Shown: piece after piece, positions 1 through 8,038 of the stretch
How the letters are laid out: each line of letters opens with the position of its first letter
How positions within the stretch are numbered: the first letter of the stretch is position 1
DNA from: an uncultured Collinsella sp.
GTDB taxonomy: Bacteria > Actinomycetota > Coriobacteriia > Coriobacteriales > Coriobacteriaceae
Assembly (NCBI GenBank): GCA_900541475.1
Contig: UQJV01000022.1
Coordinates: 1 to 31,384, forward strand
DNA length: 31,384 nt
Direction: 5' to 3'
The notes under the pieces: generated by a model
Databases searched by the model: none
What the model was told of the DNA's origin: nothing
Seen by the model: only the letters and a program-made list of their open reading frames with translations
Position numbers and translations under genes: made by a program

Positions 1-59
1 AGCATGTGGTCGAAGAAACCGAGACCGGTAGAAATGTCGCAGCCGAGCAATTGCTCGGC
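1..59 (-). pseudogene. possible HisB (imidazoleglycerol-phosphate dehydratase) fragment at left edge
   Basis: Read on the minus strand, the first ~50 bases encode GCDISTGLGFFDHM, which closely matches the N-terminal DIxTGxGFFDHML segment of HisB in histidine biosynthesis. Upstream, the frame does not continue as HisB: the preceding codons encode AAEQLL and then a TGA stop, and there is no in-frame ATG or GTG. The homology begins right at the end of an 18-bp palindrome. This may be a truncated gene, a recombination scar or a contig-end artefact; the rest lies outside the window. A chance match of this length is possible but unlikely. Confidence 0.35.
42..59. repeat. 18-bp perfect palindrome
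   Basis: GCCGAGCAATTGCTCGGC is its own reverse complement. It lies exactly where the HisB-like reading begins, so it may mark a junction. No function is evident. Confidence 0.6.
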
Positions 60-124
60 CGCTCACCTTCTTTCCCTCAGCCCTTTTTCATCCGCGCGGG
101 AGTAAAGCCAGCAAGGATACCGTA

Positions 125-213
125 GGGCCCACCCCGGGAGTGTTTTCTTCTGAGCGATCCCGCAGCGCGAAGCGCGAGGACCAGCGAAGAAGAAAACACG
201 CAGGGGCGGGCCC
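125..213. repeat. long imperfect palindrome downstream of the P-type ATPase
   Basis: Arms 125-151 and 187-213 pair: GGGCCCACCCC and a run reading GTGTTTTCTTCT on the left face the reverse complement on the right with few mismatches. The ~35-nt centre is GC-rich and contains a further GCGC-GAA-GCGC mini-hairpin. It sits 13 bp past the ATPase stop codon, where a terminator is expected, but there is no clean U-tract after the stem in either direction. It resembles in size and layout the long palindromes at 12701-12807 and 16024-16122. Confidence 0.6.
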
Positions 214-225
214 GGACAGGTTAAC

Positions 226-2907
226 TTACTCCTTCTCGACCGCGCGCATGATCGCCTTGTAGATCTCCATCAGCGGAATAATCAGGAAGGCAAGGCCCAG
301 GGCGGCAACAACGCCCTTGAGCTCAAGCGTCACGGGGCCAAAGAACATCTCGGCAAGCGTCGGCTGCACGGTAACGATCACCGTCAGCGCCAGCGCCAAC
401 GCGGCAGAGGCCCACAGCCACTTGTTCTGCTTCTTCATGGTGAACAGCGACGCACGACGGCTGCGCATATTGAAGCAGTGGAAAATCTCGACCATGTTGA
501 GCGTGATGAACGCCATCATCACGCCTTCCTCGTCGGCATTGCCGGCGATCATATCGGCGATATGGATGTAGCCCATGTCAAAGTACACGCCCACAAAGAA
601 GCTCGCCAGCACCAGCACGGTAATGATCAGGCCCTGGACCACGCAGTCCAGGCCCATATTGCCGGCAAAGACGCCGTCCTTGGCGTTGCGCGGCTTGCGC
701 TTCATGATGTCGCCCTCGGCATCCTCCATGCCTAGCGCGAGCGCGGGGAAGCAGTCAGTGACCAAGTTCACCCACAGCAGCTGCACCGGCTGGAAGATGG
801 TAAAGCCGATGAGCGTGGCGATAAACACCGAGAACACCTCGGCAAGGTTAGCCGAAAGCAGGAACTGGATGACCTTGCGGATGTTGTCGTAGATGCGGCG
901 ACCCTCTTCGCAAGCACCGATGATGGTGGCGAAGTTGTCGTCGGCGAGCACCATGTCAGCGACGTTCTTGGTAACGTCGGTGCCGGTGATGCCCATGCCC
1001 ACGCCGATGTCGGCGCGCTTGATGGACGGGGCGTCGTTGACGCCATCGCCCGTCATGGCCACGATCTGGTCGCGCGACTTCCAAGCCTCGACGATGCGGG
1101 TCTTGTGCTCGGGCTGGACGCGGGCGTACACGCCGTAGTCCTCGATGTGTGCGTCGAGCTCCTCGTCGCTCATGCGATCGAGGTCGGCACCGGTGATGGC
1201 ATGGCTGCGATCGGTGACGATTCCCAGCTGCTTGGCAATGGCAACGGCGGTGTCGATATGGTCGCCCGTGATCATGACGGTGCGAATACCGGCGTCGTGG
1301 GCCTCGCGGATGGCGTCGGCGACCTCGGGGCGGACAGGGTCGATCATGCCAGACAGGCCGCAGAAGACCAGGTCGTGCTCGAGCGCAGCGGGGCTGCAGT
1401 CGCTCGGGACCTCGGTGTAAGTGCGGCTTGCCAGCGCCAGCACGCGCAGGGCCTCGTCGGCCATGGCCTTGTTGGCGGCCACGAGCTCGGCGCGACGCTC
1501 CTCGGTCAGCGGGACGACCTTTTCGCCCTCGTAGATATGGGTGCACAGGCCGATCACCACGTCGGGCGCGCCCTTGGTGTACTGCTCGTACTCGCCGTCC
1601 AGGGTCTCGACGACCACGGACATCATCTTGCGGCCCGAGTCAAACGGGGCCTCGCCCACGCGCGGGTGCTCGGCAGTCAGGCCGGTGAGACCAGCCTTGC
1701 CGGCGTCGTTGACGAGCGCACACTCAGTCGGCTCGCCCACGGCCTCGCCCAGCTCCTCGTCCCACTGGGCATCGGAACAAAGGGCCATACCTGCCAGGAA
1801 CTTCTCCTTAGGCGCAGCAAGCTCGTGCTTGACGACGGTCATCTTGTTCTGGGTAAGGGTGCCGGTCTTGTCGGAGCAGATAGTCTGCGTGCAGCCGAGG
1901 GTCTCGACGGCAGAGAGCTTGCGGATAATCGCCTGGCGCTTGGCCATCTTGGTCACGCCAAGCGACAGCACGATGGTCACGACGGCGACCAGGCCCTCGG
2001 GGATGGCGGCGACGGCGAGCGAAACGGCGACCATAAAGGTGTCGAGCAAGGCAGTCGGATCGGTAAGGACGTTGCCCACGCCGTGGCGGAGGATATCGAC
2101 GCCAAAGATCACGACGCAGATGACGATCACCATAATGGTGAGGATGCGGCTGAGCTCGGCAAGCTTCACCTGCAGCGGCGTAAGCTCTTCCTTGGCCTCG
2201 GCCAGGGCGCCGGCAATCTTGCCCATCTCGGTATCCATGCCGGTACCGACTACGACGGCGCGGCCGCGACCGTACACCACGGTGGAGCCCATGTAGCACA
2301 TGTTCTTGCGATCGCCGAGCGGCACGTCATCAGTGCCTGCGGCAAGCTCAATCACGTTGGCGTGCTTCTCTACGGGCACGGACTCGCCGGTGAGTGCGGC
2401 CTCTTCAATCTTCATCGTGGCGCTCTCGAGCACGCGGCAGTCGGCCGGAACGGAATCGCCCGCCTCGAGCATGATCACATCGCCGGGCACGAGCTCGGCG
2501 CTCGGCAGGTGCACGAGTTTGCCGTCGCGCAGCACCTTGGACTGCGCCGCGCTCATCTCCTGCAGGGCCTCGAGGGCCTCCTCGCTCTTGGCTTCCTGGA
2601 CCACGCCCAGTACCGAGTTGACGATAACGACGAACATGATGATGGCGACATCGGCAAAGTCAGGCTCACCCTTGACCATGCCCGTGAGTGCGCTGATGAC
2701 GGCGGCCACGATCAGCATGATGACCATGGGGTCGGCCATCTGCTCAAAGAAACGCTTCCACAGCGGCGTCTTCTCGGCTTCCTCGAGCTTGTTAGGGCCT
2801 GTCTTGGCGAGGCGCGACGACGCCTCGTCGTTGCTCAGGCCGAGGTTCTCATCGACGCCTTGGTCGCTGAGCACCTCCGCCGCGGCGGACAGGTATTCCT
2901 TTTGCAT
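226..2907 (-). CDS. calcium-translocating P-type ATPase (P2A/SERCA-like)
   Basis: 893 aa, full length for a P2-type cation ATPase; uses ATP to pump Ca2+ out of the cytoplasm. In order: N-terminal cation-ATPase domain (to ~65), membrane helices M1-M2 (~60-100), actuator domain with TGES at 173-176, M4 with the PEGL motif (303-306, the SERCA Glu309 equivalent), phosphorylation loop SDKTGTLT with Asp346 as phospho-acceptor, the nucleotide domain, the TGDGVND hinge, then M5-M10. M5 carries SANLAEV and M6 NLVTD, matching the calcium ligands Asn768/Glu771 and Asn796/Asp800 of SERCA, so Ca2+ is favoured over Na+/K+ or Mn2+. The ATG is preceded by GGAGGGG at good spacing. It is monocistronic here and divergent from pyk. 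The exact cation is inferred from these ligand motifs. Confidence 0.93.
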   Translation of the reverse strand: MQKEYLSAAAEVLSDQGVDENLGLSNDEASSRLAKTGPNKLEEAEKTPLWKRFFEQMADPMVIMLIVAAVISALTGMVKGEPDFADVAIIMFVVIVNSVLGVVQEAKSEEALEALQEMSAAQSKVLRDGKLVHLPSAELVPGDVIMLEAGDSVPADCRVLESATMKIEEAALTGESVPVEKHANVIELAAGTDDVPLGDRKNMCYMGSTVVYGRGRAVVVGTGMDTEMGKIAGALAEAKEELTPLQVKLAELSRILTIMVIVICVVIFGVDILRHGVGNVLTDPTALLDTFMVAVSLAVAAIPEGLVAVVTIVLSLGVTKMAKRQAIIRKLSAVETLGCTQTICSDKTGTLTQNKMTVVKHELAAPKEKFLAGMALCSDAQWDEELGEAVGEPTECALVNDAGKAGLTGLTAEHPRVGEAPFDSGRKMMSVVVETLDGEYEQYTKGAPDVVIGLCTHIYEGEKVVPLTEERRAELVAANKAMADEALRVLALASRTYTEVPSDCSPAALEHDLVFCGLSGMIDPVRPEVADAIREAHDAGIRTVMITGDHIDTAVAIAKQLGIVTDRSHAITGADLDRMSDEELDAHIEDYGVYARVQPEHKTRIVEAWKSRDQIVAMTGDGVNDAPSIKRADIGVGMGITGTDVTKNVADMVLADDNFATIIGACEEGRRIYDNIRKVIQFLLSANLAEVFSVFIATLIGFTIFQPVQLLWVNLVTDCFPALALGMEDAEGDIMKRKPRNAKDGVFAGNMGLDCVVQGLIITVLVLASFFVGVYFDMGYIHIADMIAGNADEEGVMMAFITLNMVEIFHCFNMRSRRASLFTMKKQNKWLWASAALALALTVIVTVQPTLAEMFFGPVTLELKGVVAALGLAFLIIPLMEIYKAIMRAVEKE

Positions 2908-2919
2908 ATAGAGTCCCCT

Positions 2920-2969
2920 CCTGGGATTCGGGCCACTCAGCAGATTGATGCCCGATCATAATTCCCAGG
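2920..2969 (-). promoter_or_regulatory. candidate ATPase promoter within a nested inverted repeat
   Basis: A TATGAT -10-like hexamer (minus strand, 2955-2960) lies ~50 bp upstream of the ATPase start. It is embedded between inverted arms CCTGGGA (2920-2926) and TCCCAGG (2963-2969), with an inner CGGGC/GCCCG pair. No convincing -35 was found. The nested repeat could be an operator or a leader hairpin next to the ribosome-binding site. Confidence 0.3.
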
Positions 2970-3240
2970 AGAAGGGCAAGGGCTCATCAAGGCTGCCGTG
3001 CTGAGCGGCAGTTGATAGTGGAGCTATGGTACCCCAAAGCAACGCGTCTAGCCAAAACAATCCATTTGGAAATACGGTCCATAAGCAACGGTGCAGACCG
3101 TGTGATGCTCAACATTGATAAAACGTTTTTTCTTCGGCGCATCATCGAACTAAAATATCGCCCAGATAGCAGCGGTTAGAACGGTTGGTAAAGTTTTTGC
3201 ATATACCGTTTTTCCGCAAAAAATGAACTTCTAATTCGGC
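2970..3240. other. gene-free spacer between the divergent ATPase and pyk
   Basis: AT-rich relative to the genes. It contains a CTGCCG/CGGCAG hairpin near 2992-3010 and an ACGGTC-N16-GACCGT inverted repeat (3074-3079 / 3096-3101), related to the ATACGGTCG boxes next to the pyk promoter. No open frame of note was seen. Confidence 0.4.
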
Positions 3241-3285
3241 ATACGGTCGATTTTTTGGGGTATTCGGTCGTCATTTCGTTATAAT
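3241..3285 (+). promoter_or_regulatory. pyk promoter with two upstream ACGGTCG-type boxes
   Basis: A perfect TATAAT -10 sits at 3280-3285, 63 bp before the pyk start. There is no good -35 (only TTGGGG at a 19-bp spacing). Instead, two direct boxes, ATACGGTCG (3241) and ATTCGGTCG (3262), are spaced 21 bp, about two helical turns, ending just upstream of the -10. That layout would suit an activator replacing the -35 contact. The regulator is unknown. Confidence 0.5.
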
Positions 3286-3348
3286 CATCTCAGTTTTATT
3301 TCTTATGGTTTATCTATCAGCGCAAGACGATGTCAGATGGAGGTCTGA

Positions 3349-4809
3349 ATGTACAAGCGCACTAAGATTGTATGCACCATGGGTCCCGCCTGCGACAGCG
3401 ACGAGACCATCCGCGAGATGATCAAGGCGGGCATGAACGTCGCCCGTTTTAACTTCTCGCACGGCTCCTACGACGAGCACCACGGTCGCATCGAGCGCGT
3501 CCGCCGTATTTCCAAGGAGCTCGGCATGCCCGTCGGCATCCTGCTCGACACCAAGGGCCCCGAGGTCCGCACCGGCCTTTTGGTCGATGGCAAGAAGGTT
3601 GCCGTCAAGACCGGCGACAAGATCGTCGTCACCGCTCAGCCCACGTCCGAGGATTTCCACGGCACCGCTGAGCACATCTCCCTCGACTACCTGGCTCTGC
3701 CCTCCGAGGTCGAGAAGGGCTCCCTCATCCTGATCGATGACGGCCTGGTTGCCCTCGAGGTCGAGTCCGTCGACGGCCAGGACATGACCTGCGTCGTCAA
3801 GAACGACGGCCTGATCGGCGAGCGCAAGGGCGTCAACATGCCCAACGTCAACATCTCGCTGCCCGCCATCACCGAGCGCGATCGTCAGGACATCCTCTTT
3901 GGCCTGACCGAGAACATCGACTACATCGCCGCTTCCTTCATCCGCGACGGCGAGTCCGTCCGCGGTATCCGCGAGCTTTGCCGCGAGAACGGTGGCGAGC
4001 ACGTGACGATCTTCCCGAAGATCGAGTGCGCCCTGGGCGTCGAGAACTTCGATGAGATCCTCGAGGCATCCGACGGCATCATGGTCGCCCGTGGCGACCT
4101 GGGCATCGAGATCAAGCCCGAGCTCGTTCCCCACATCCAGAAGGAGATCATCGCCAAGTGCAACGCGGCCTACAAGCCCGTCATCACCGCTACGCAGATG
4201 CTCGACTCCATGCAGCAGAACCCGCGCCCGACGCGCGCCGAGGTTGCCGACGTTGCTAACGCCATCTACGACGGCACCGACGCCGTTATGCTGTCCGGCG
4301 AGTCCGCTGCCGGTAAGTACCCGGTCGAGGCCGTCAAGATGCAGGCCAGCATTGCTCTCGAGACCGAGAAGTACCTCCCGGCTCACGCTCCGCTCGAGGT
4401 TCCGGCCGACGCCCACGGCACCCGCGTCGTCAACAACGTTGTGGGTATGTCCGCTGTGAACATGGCCACCACCGTTGGCGCCAAGTGCATCACCGTGCCG
4501 ACGACCACCGGTCGCACCGCTCGCCTGATCTCGCACTTCCGTCCCAACATGCCGATCTGCGCGTTCTCCCGCCACGAGTGGGCCGTCCAGCAGATGATTA
4601 TGTACTGGGGCGTTATCCCGCACCAGGCCGAGATCACCCAGGGCACCGTCAACGGCACGATCGTCAAGGCGATCGAGACCGCTAAGGAGCTCGGCTACGT
4701 TGAGGCCGGCGATCTGACCGTCGCCACCGCCGGCGATCCCCGCATGAGCGTCCAGCTCGAGGACAAGGTCTCCTCGACCAACGTCGCTTACGTCGCTCAG
4801 GTGCGCTAA
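3349..4809 (+). CDS. pyk: pyruvate kinase
   Basis: 486 aa; catalyses phosphoenolpyruvate + ADP to pyruvate + ATP, the last step of glycolysis, as a cytoplasmic tetramer in known members. Visible motifs: TKIVCTMGPA at the N-terminus, NFSHG (35-39), LDTKGPEVRTG, catalytic Lys224 in FPKIE, the metal/phosphate loop ARGDLGIE (247-254), and ITATQMLDSM (279-288). The C-terminal domain is the short allosteric one, without the extra PEP-utiliser domain found in many Bacillus enzymes. The start is supported by GGAGG seven bases upstream. Codon use is strongly biased (GCC, ACC, GAG, AAG), as expected for a highly expressed gene. Transcribed alone between its own promoter and a strong terminator. Confidence 0.97.
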   Translation: MYKRTKIVCTMGPACDSDETIREMIKAGMNVARFNFSHGSYDEHHGRIERVRRISKELGMPVGILLDTKGPEVRTGLLVDGKKVAVKTGDKIVVTAQPTSEDFHGTAEHISLDYLALPSEVEKGSLILIDDGLVALEVESVDGQDMTCVVKNDGLIGERKGVNMPNVNISLPAITERDRQDILFGLTENIDYIAASFIRDGESVRGIRELCRENGGEHVTIFPKIECALGVENFDEILEASDGIMVARGDLGIEIKPELVPHIQKEIIAKCNAAYKPVITATQMLDSMQQNPRPTRAEVADVANAIYDGTDAVMLSGESAAGKYPVEAVKMQASIALETEKYLPAHAPLEVPADAHGTRVVNNVVGMSAVNMATTVGAKCITVPTTTGRTARLISHFRPNMPICAFSRHEWAVQQMIMYWGVIPHQAEITQGTVNGTIVKAIETAKELGYVEAGDLTVATAGDPRMSVQLEDKVSSTNVAYVAQVR

Positions 4810-4837
4810 ATCGCACTTGCAAGCACACTTGCATTGC

Positions 4838-4874
4838 AAAGGGCCCGGAAGGCTTTGCCTTCCGGGCCCTTTTT
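4838..4874 (+). terminator. Rho-independent terminator of pyk
   Basis: A perfect 16-bp stem (4838-4853 / 4857-4872, AAAGGGCCCGGAAGGC and its complement) with a 3-nt TTT loop, running into TTTTT, 28 bp after the pyk stop. Confidence 0.95.
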
Positions 4875-5226
4875 CTGTGCCAATGCCGGCGCACGGCAAA
4901 ACACGCACTCATTTCTTTACCAAAAGTGCGAAATCCACCCTTCGAGGCTCAAAGAATAAAATCCCAAGCGCTAAAAATGTTCGCCCGGTGGCAAACCCAC
5001 ACCTCACGCAGGGCTGATAAATCGTTTTAGCAAGGTCCAAATCGACCGCGTTTTCGGAAGTGCGGGGAAAAATCGCTCACCCCCGAGCACAAGCCCTTTT
5101 ATTTCGACAAAACCCCTGATAAAGTTGGCTCAAATACCGCTTGTGCTTAGCCTGTTTCTCTTTTCCCCGCACTTCCGAAACCGATAGCTTTTCTAGCCCA
5201 AACAACGCTCAAACGATCGGATTGCT
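4875..5226. other. gene-free stretch holding a nested inverted repeat
   Basis: No convincing gene. The main structure is the inverted-repeat element at 5052-5180. The part 4875-5051 is AT-richer and shows nothing clear. Confidence 0.4.
5052..5180. repeat. 129-bp nested inverted-repeat element
   Basis: The outer arms are a perfect 20-bp inverted repeat, TTTCGGAAGTGCGGGGAAAA (5052-5071) against 5161-5180, extendable by two bases past one mismatch. An inner perfect 9-bp pair, AGCACAAGC (5086-5094) and GCTTGTGCT (5140-5148), lies within. The 45-nt centre is AT-rich. No target-site duplication is obvious. It ends 46 bp before the start of the 5227-6300 gene, so it could be a MITE-like insertion, an operator pair or a structured leader. 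Confidence 0.75.
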
Positions 5227-6300
5227 ATGTCATTTCTTGCCTGCGGACCCACGGCTTTTCAGTACTATCGCATCCCGCCCCAGATACTGGGACTCTATCC
5301 GGCAATCCTGCCGCCCAACCATGACCATCGCTTGGTGCATTACTCAAAACAACCAGTATTTAAAGACTTGCTTGGCACACCAGTTTGGAGATTCGTGAGC
5401 GAAAGAAAACAGCGCGCGAACGGAAAGCTATTTCATAGCCGTCTGCTGACCCAAGAGCCACCTCCTGGATCATTTAGACAGACTGAGCATGGGTTTGATG
5501 TCACATCGCCCGAGTTCACGCTGCTCAACCTCGCTACACAGGTCTCACGCAACCAGTTGCTCATGGCATGCTATGAAATGTGCAGCTCCTTCGCAGTGTT
5601 TAAGCCCTGCAAACGTGCACAACAACAGCTTGACGAAGCAATATCGCTTAAGCTCATCCCGCCCGACTGCGGTTGGGAACGCGTTGTCGACACCAAGGGC
5701 AACAACACCAACCTTTGGAAGCACCCACCACTCCTCAGCGCGGCGAATATCGCCGCGTTCGCTAAACAGGCCGCAGGCCTACGCGGCATCAAGCAGCTCC
5801 GTTGGGCCGCCGAACGCATGACGGGACAGACCGCCTCACCCTTCGAAGTCCAGACCTCCATGCTCGTCTCGCTCCCCCGCGACGAAGGCGGCCTGGGCAT
5901 CGATATCGCCAACAATGTGCGCATCCCGCTCAGCGACGCCGCACGTTCGCTGTATGACAAAACCTGCTGTTACGCCGATATCCTCATCGAAAGCGCCACC
6001 GACAGCATGGGCGTCATTCTGGAATGCCAAGGCCGCTCCGCCCACGGCAGCGAAGCCGCGAGTCTCTCCGATGCCGAGCGCGCCACCGCACTTACAAGCA
6101 TGGGCTACGATGTCATCCAAATTACCTATGGCCAGATTAAGGATAAGAAGAGCTTCGACCACATAGCCGAGCTCATCCATAAAAAGGCTGGGCTTACCTA
6201 CGTCCCAAAGACTAAACAGGAGCGCACTGCCGAAGATGTCCTTCGGCAAGAGCTACTTGTCGATTGGGTTGAGCTATTCACTGCCGGGCCGGCCAGCTAG
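5227..6300 (+). CDS. PD-(D/E)XK nuclease-like protein of the Coriobacteriia AbiEi/endonuclease-like type
   Basis: 357 aa, no signal peptide or membrane segments. Residues ~1-130 (with SPEFTLL and LLMACYEMC) resemble the AbiEi-type N-terminal region seen in many Coriobacteriia hypothetical proteins. Residues ~200-315 look like a restriction-endonuclease/DUF559-type fold: Glu207 (SPFE), Asp251 (YADIL), Glu266 in ILECQGR, then His273, a D..R pair and GYDVIQITYGQ. This is the same order as the nuclease-like tail of the 27233-28216 protein, so the two are probably distant paralogues. The first ATG of the frame is used; the ribosome-binding site is weak. Catalysis and any toxin-antitoxin or defence role are inferred. 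The stop codon overlaps that of the convergent gene by 4 bp. Confidence 0.6.
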   Translation: MSFLACGPTAFQYYRIPPQILGLYPAILPPNHDHRLVHYSKQPVFKDLLGTPVWRFVSERKQRANGKLFHSRLLTQEPPPGSFRQTEHGFDVTSPEFTLLNLATQVSRNQLLMACYEMCSSFAVFKPCKRAQQQLDEAISLKLIPPDCGWERVVDTKGNNTNLWKHPPLLSAANIAAFAKQAAGLRGIKQLRWAAERMTGQTASPFEVQTSMLVSLPRDEGGLGIDIANNVRIPLSDAARSLYDKTCCYADILIESATDSMGVILECQGRSAHGSEAASLSDAERATALTSMGYDVIQITYGQIKDKKSFDHIAELIHKKAGLTYVPKTKQERTAEDVLRQELLVDWVELFTAGPAS

Positions 6301-7145
6301 CAGCTAGCGATCAGGGGCAGAGCGGGCACACCGGGCGATGCGACGCGGGCGGTAAAACCCGCCTCGGTTAGCTCGACGACCTCGGTAAACGTTGCGTCAA
6401 AGAACGCTTCGCTCAGCAGGCGGTACGGTGGATGATCCGGCTCGCCGGGGTTCTCGCGCACGATCTCGTGCATGACGCCAATGGTCTTGAGCACATAATC
6501 TTGCGGAATCGAATACTGACCAAACTGGGCCGCCGCGGTATACAGGCGATCGGTCGCACGCGGGATAGAAACAATGCCGAGCGTCTTGCCAAACCAGTCA
6601 AAGTCGCCTTGCTTTTTAATGCGGAATTCCTCGCACGGCTTGCCGCCGTGCGCCTCCAGATACTGATTCACGCGCGTATTCCACACGGTATCGGCCACGA
6701 GGTGAGACCAAACACCCAGTGTCAGATCGAGCAACGACTGCGCCACGTCCTCGGGCGCGAGCGAAAGCTCGCTTGCGCCGGGACCGGCAACCGGCTCGGC
6801 GTCCTTGTAGCGTTGGGGATAATGCACCCGATTGAGCCGCTCGCGCTCCTCGGCAATCGAGGTCGCGGCAGCCGGCGTACCAACAGGCGCCCCTTTGAGC
6901 AGCGGCGCCACATAGGTGTCCCAAAACTCATGCTCGCGCGGCTTAGGGATGGGCTCAGGCTTGGCAAAGTGCGTAATGCGGTACGGGATGGGATCGGCGA
7001 TGCCAGGGACCATATAGCCCACGAAGATATCCGGAACCACGCAGCCAAACAAAAAGGCATTGCGGTCGCGCACGTTATCGGCAAGCGTGCCAGCACGCGC
7101 CAGCAGTCGTTCCGTTTGAGCGATATGAATATTCCAACTTGGCAT
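6297..7145 (-). CDS. putative zinc-dependent phospholipase C-like protein
   Basis: 282 aa from the chosen ATG (7145), which has GGGGGTGG upstream; the frame stays open to 7223 but that extension is Arg/Ala-rich and lacks a ribosome-binding site. The N-terminus (MPSWNIHIAQ, then FLFGCVVPDI and ITHF) and the central GVWSHLVADTVWN follow the His/Asp spacing of the Zn_dep_PLPC family (W..H, PD, H, HxxxD), whose members hydrolyse phospholipids or are uncharacterised. No signal peptide is visible, so secretion is not supported. Last gene of the nickel transporter operon, 78 bp after cbiO; that link may only be transcriptional. It converges on the 5227-6300 gene with 4-bp overlapping stops, leaving no room for a terminator. 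Confidence 0.6.
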   Translation of the reverse strand: MPSWNIHIAQTERLLARAGTLADNVRDRNAFLFGCVVPDIFVGYMVPGIADPIPYRITHFAKPEPIPKPREHEFWDTYVAPLLKGAPVGTPAAATSIAEERERLNRVHYPQRYKDAEPVAGPGASELSLAPEDVAQSLLDLTLGVWSHLVADTVWNTRVNQYLEAHGGKPCEEFRIKKQGDFDWFGKTLGIVSIPRATDRLYTAAAQFGQYSIPQDYVLKTIGVMHEIVRENPGEPDHPPYRLLSEAFFDATFTEVVELTEAGFTARVASPGVPALPLIASC

Positions 7146-7223
7146 AGCCACCCCCGTAAAACCCGGATAACTATACCATTCACGGCAAGCCACGCGCGCG
7201 GCCGCAGCCCTACTACGCAGCAA

Positions 7224-7994
7224 CTATTCCGCAGTGCCGCTTTCGGTTCCATACGATGCCACGGGTGCCGCGACCACGTGGTGATATCGATCGATATAGA
7301 TGGCGCGGGCACCCAGGCGTCGCACCAAATCCTGATGATGCGTGCTCATCAAGACCGTCTTACCGGCAGCAACATAGGCCAGTAGAAAGTTGACCACGAT
7401 GTCGCACGAGTCTTCGTCAAGTCCGTTGGTAGGCTCGTCGAGCACCAGGATATCGGGGTTCATCGACACGATGGCAGCCAGCGCAACGCGCTTCTTTTGC
7501 CCGCCCGAAAGCTGATAAGGCGAGGCATCGACCAGATCGGCCACCTGGAACAGCTCCATGGCATCGCGGACGCGGCGCTCGAGCTCGTCTGCCGGCAGCC
7601 CCATTTGAGCCGGGCCAAACGCAACTTCCTCGCCGACCGTGGCACAAAAGAGCTGCGCATCGGCGTTTTGGAACACAAAGCCCACGCGCTGATGGAACCG
7701 CTGGGCCGTCGCAGAATCCTTGAGATATGCCGCATCGACCGCATGCCCGTCAAACAGATACGTGCCCGCGTCCGCGAGCTCAAGGCCGTTGATAAGGCGC
7801 ATGATCGTCGTCTTGCCGCAGCCGTTGGGACCCAGCAGGGCAACGAGCTCCCCACGGCCCACCTGCAGCGAAACGCCATCGACCACCGTATGGCCCGCAT
7901 AGGAAAACACCACGTCGCGAAACTCGATGAGCGGCGTTGCCTCGGCGCCAGCAGCACCGCTCGCGCCCATCGCGTCATTCGTATCGTTTACCAA
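7224..7994 (-). CDS. cbiO: ECF transporter ATP-binding protein (cobalt/nickel type)
   Basis: 256 aa ABC ATPase that powers the CbiMQO/NikMQO uptake complex. Walker A GPNGCGKT (55-62), Q-loop Gln109 in FQNADAQLF, signature LSGGQ (162-166), Walker B LVLDEPT (183-189) and switch His219. The start is probably TTG at 7994, with GGAAGGG about seven bases upstream; an ATG at codon 9 is the alternative, but the ABC fold begins near residue 22 and fits both. Third gene of the operon after cbiM and cbiQ. Only one ATPase is present, so it should act as a homodimer, as in group I ECF metal transporters. Confidence 0.93.
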   Translation of the reverse strand: MVNDTNDAMGASGAAGAEATPLIEFRDVVFSYAGHTVVDGVSLQVGRGELVALLGPNGCGKTTIMRLINGLELADAGTYLFDGHAVDAAYLKDSATAQRFHQRVGFVFQNADAQLFCATVGEEVAFGPAQMGLPADELERRVRDAMELFQVADLVDASPYQLSGGQKKRVALAAIVSMNPDILVLDEPTNGLDEDSCDIVVNFLLAYVAAGKTVLMSTHHQDLVRRLGARAIYIDRYHHVVAAPVASYGTESGTAE

Positions 7995-8038
7995 AACGTC
8001 GCCCTTCCCTATTCACATCGACGGATCGACCGCCCGCG

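Noticed and set aside
4926..4944. A degenerate 19-bp unit of the A/B/C repeat family
   Set aside because: The sequence resembles the consensus only with a shift in the middle, and no partner unit lies at 22 or 29 bp.
7146..7223. Longer start for the phospholipase-like protein
   Set aside because: Arg/Ala-rich extension without a ribosome-binding site; the family N-terminus begins at the inner ATG.
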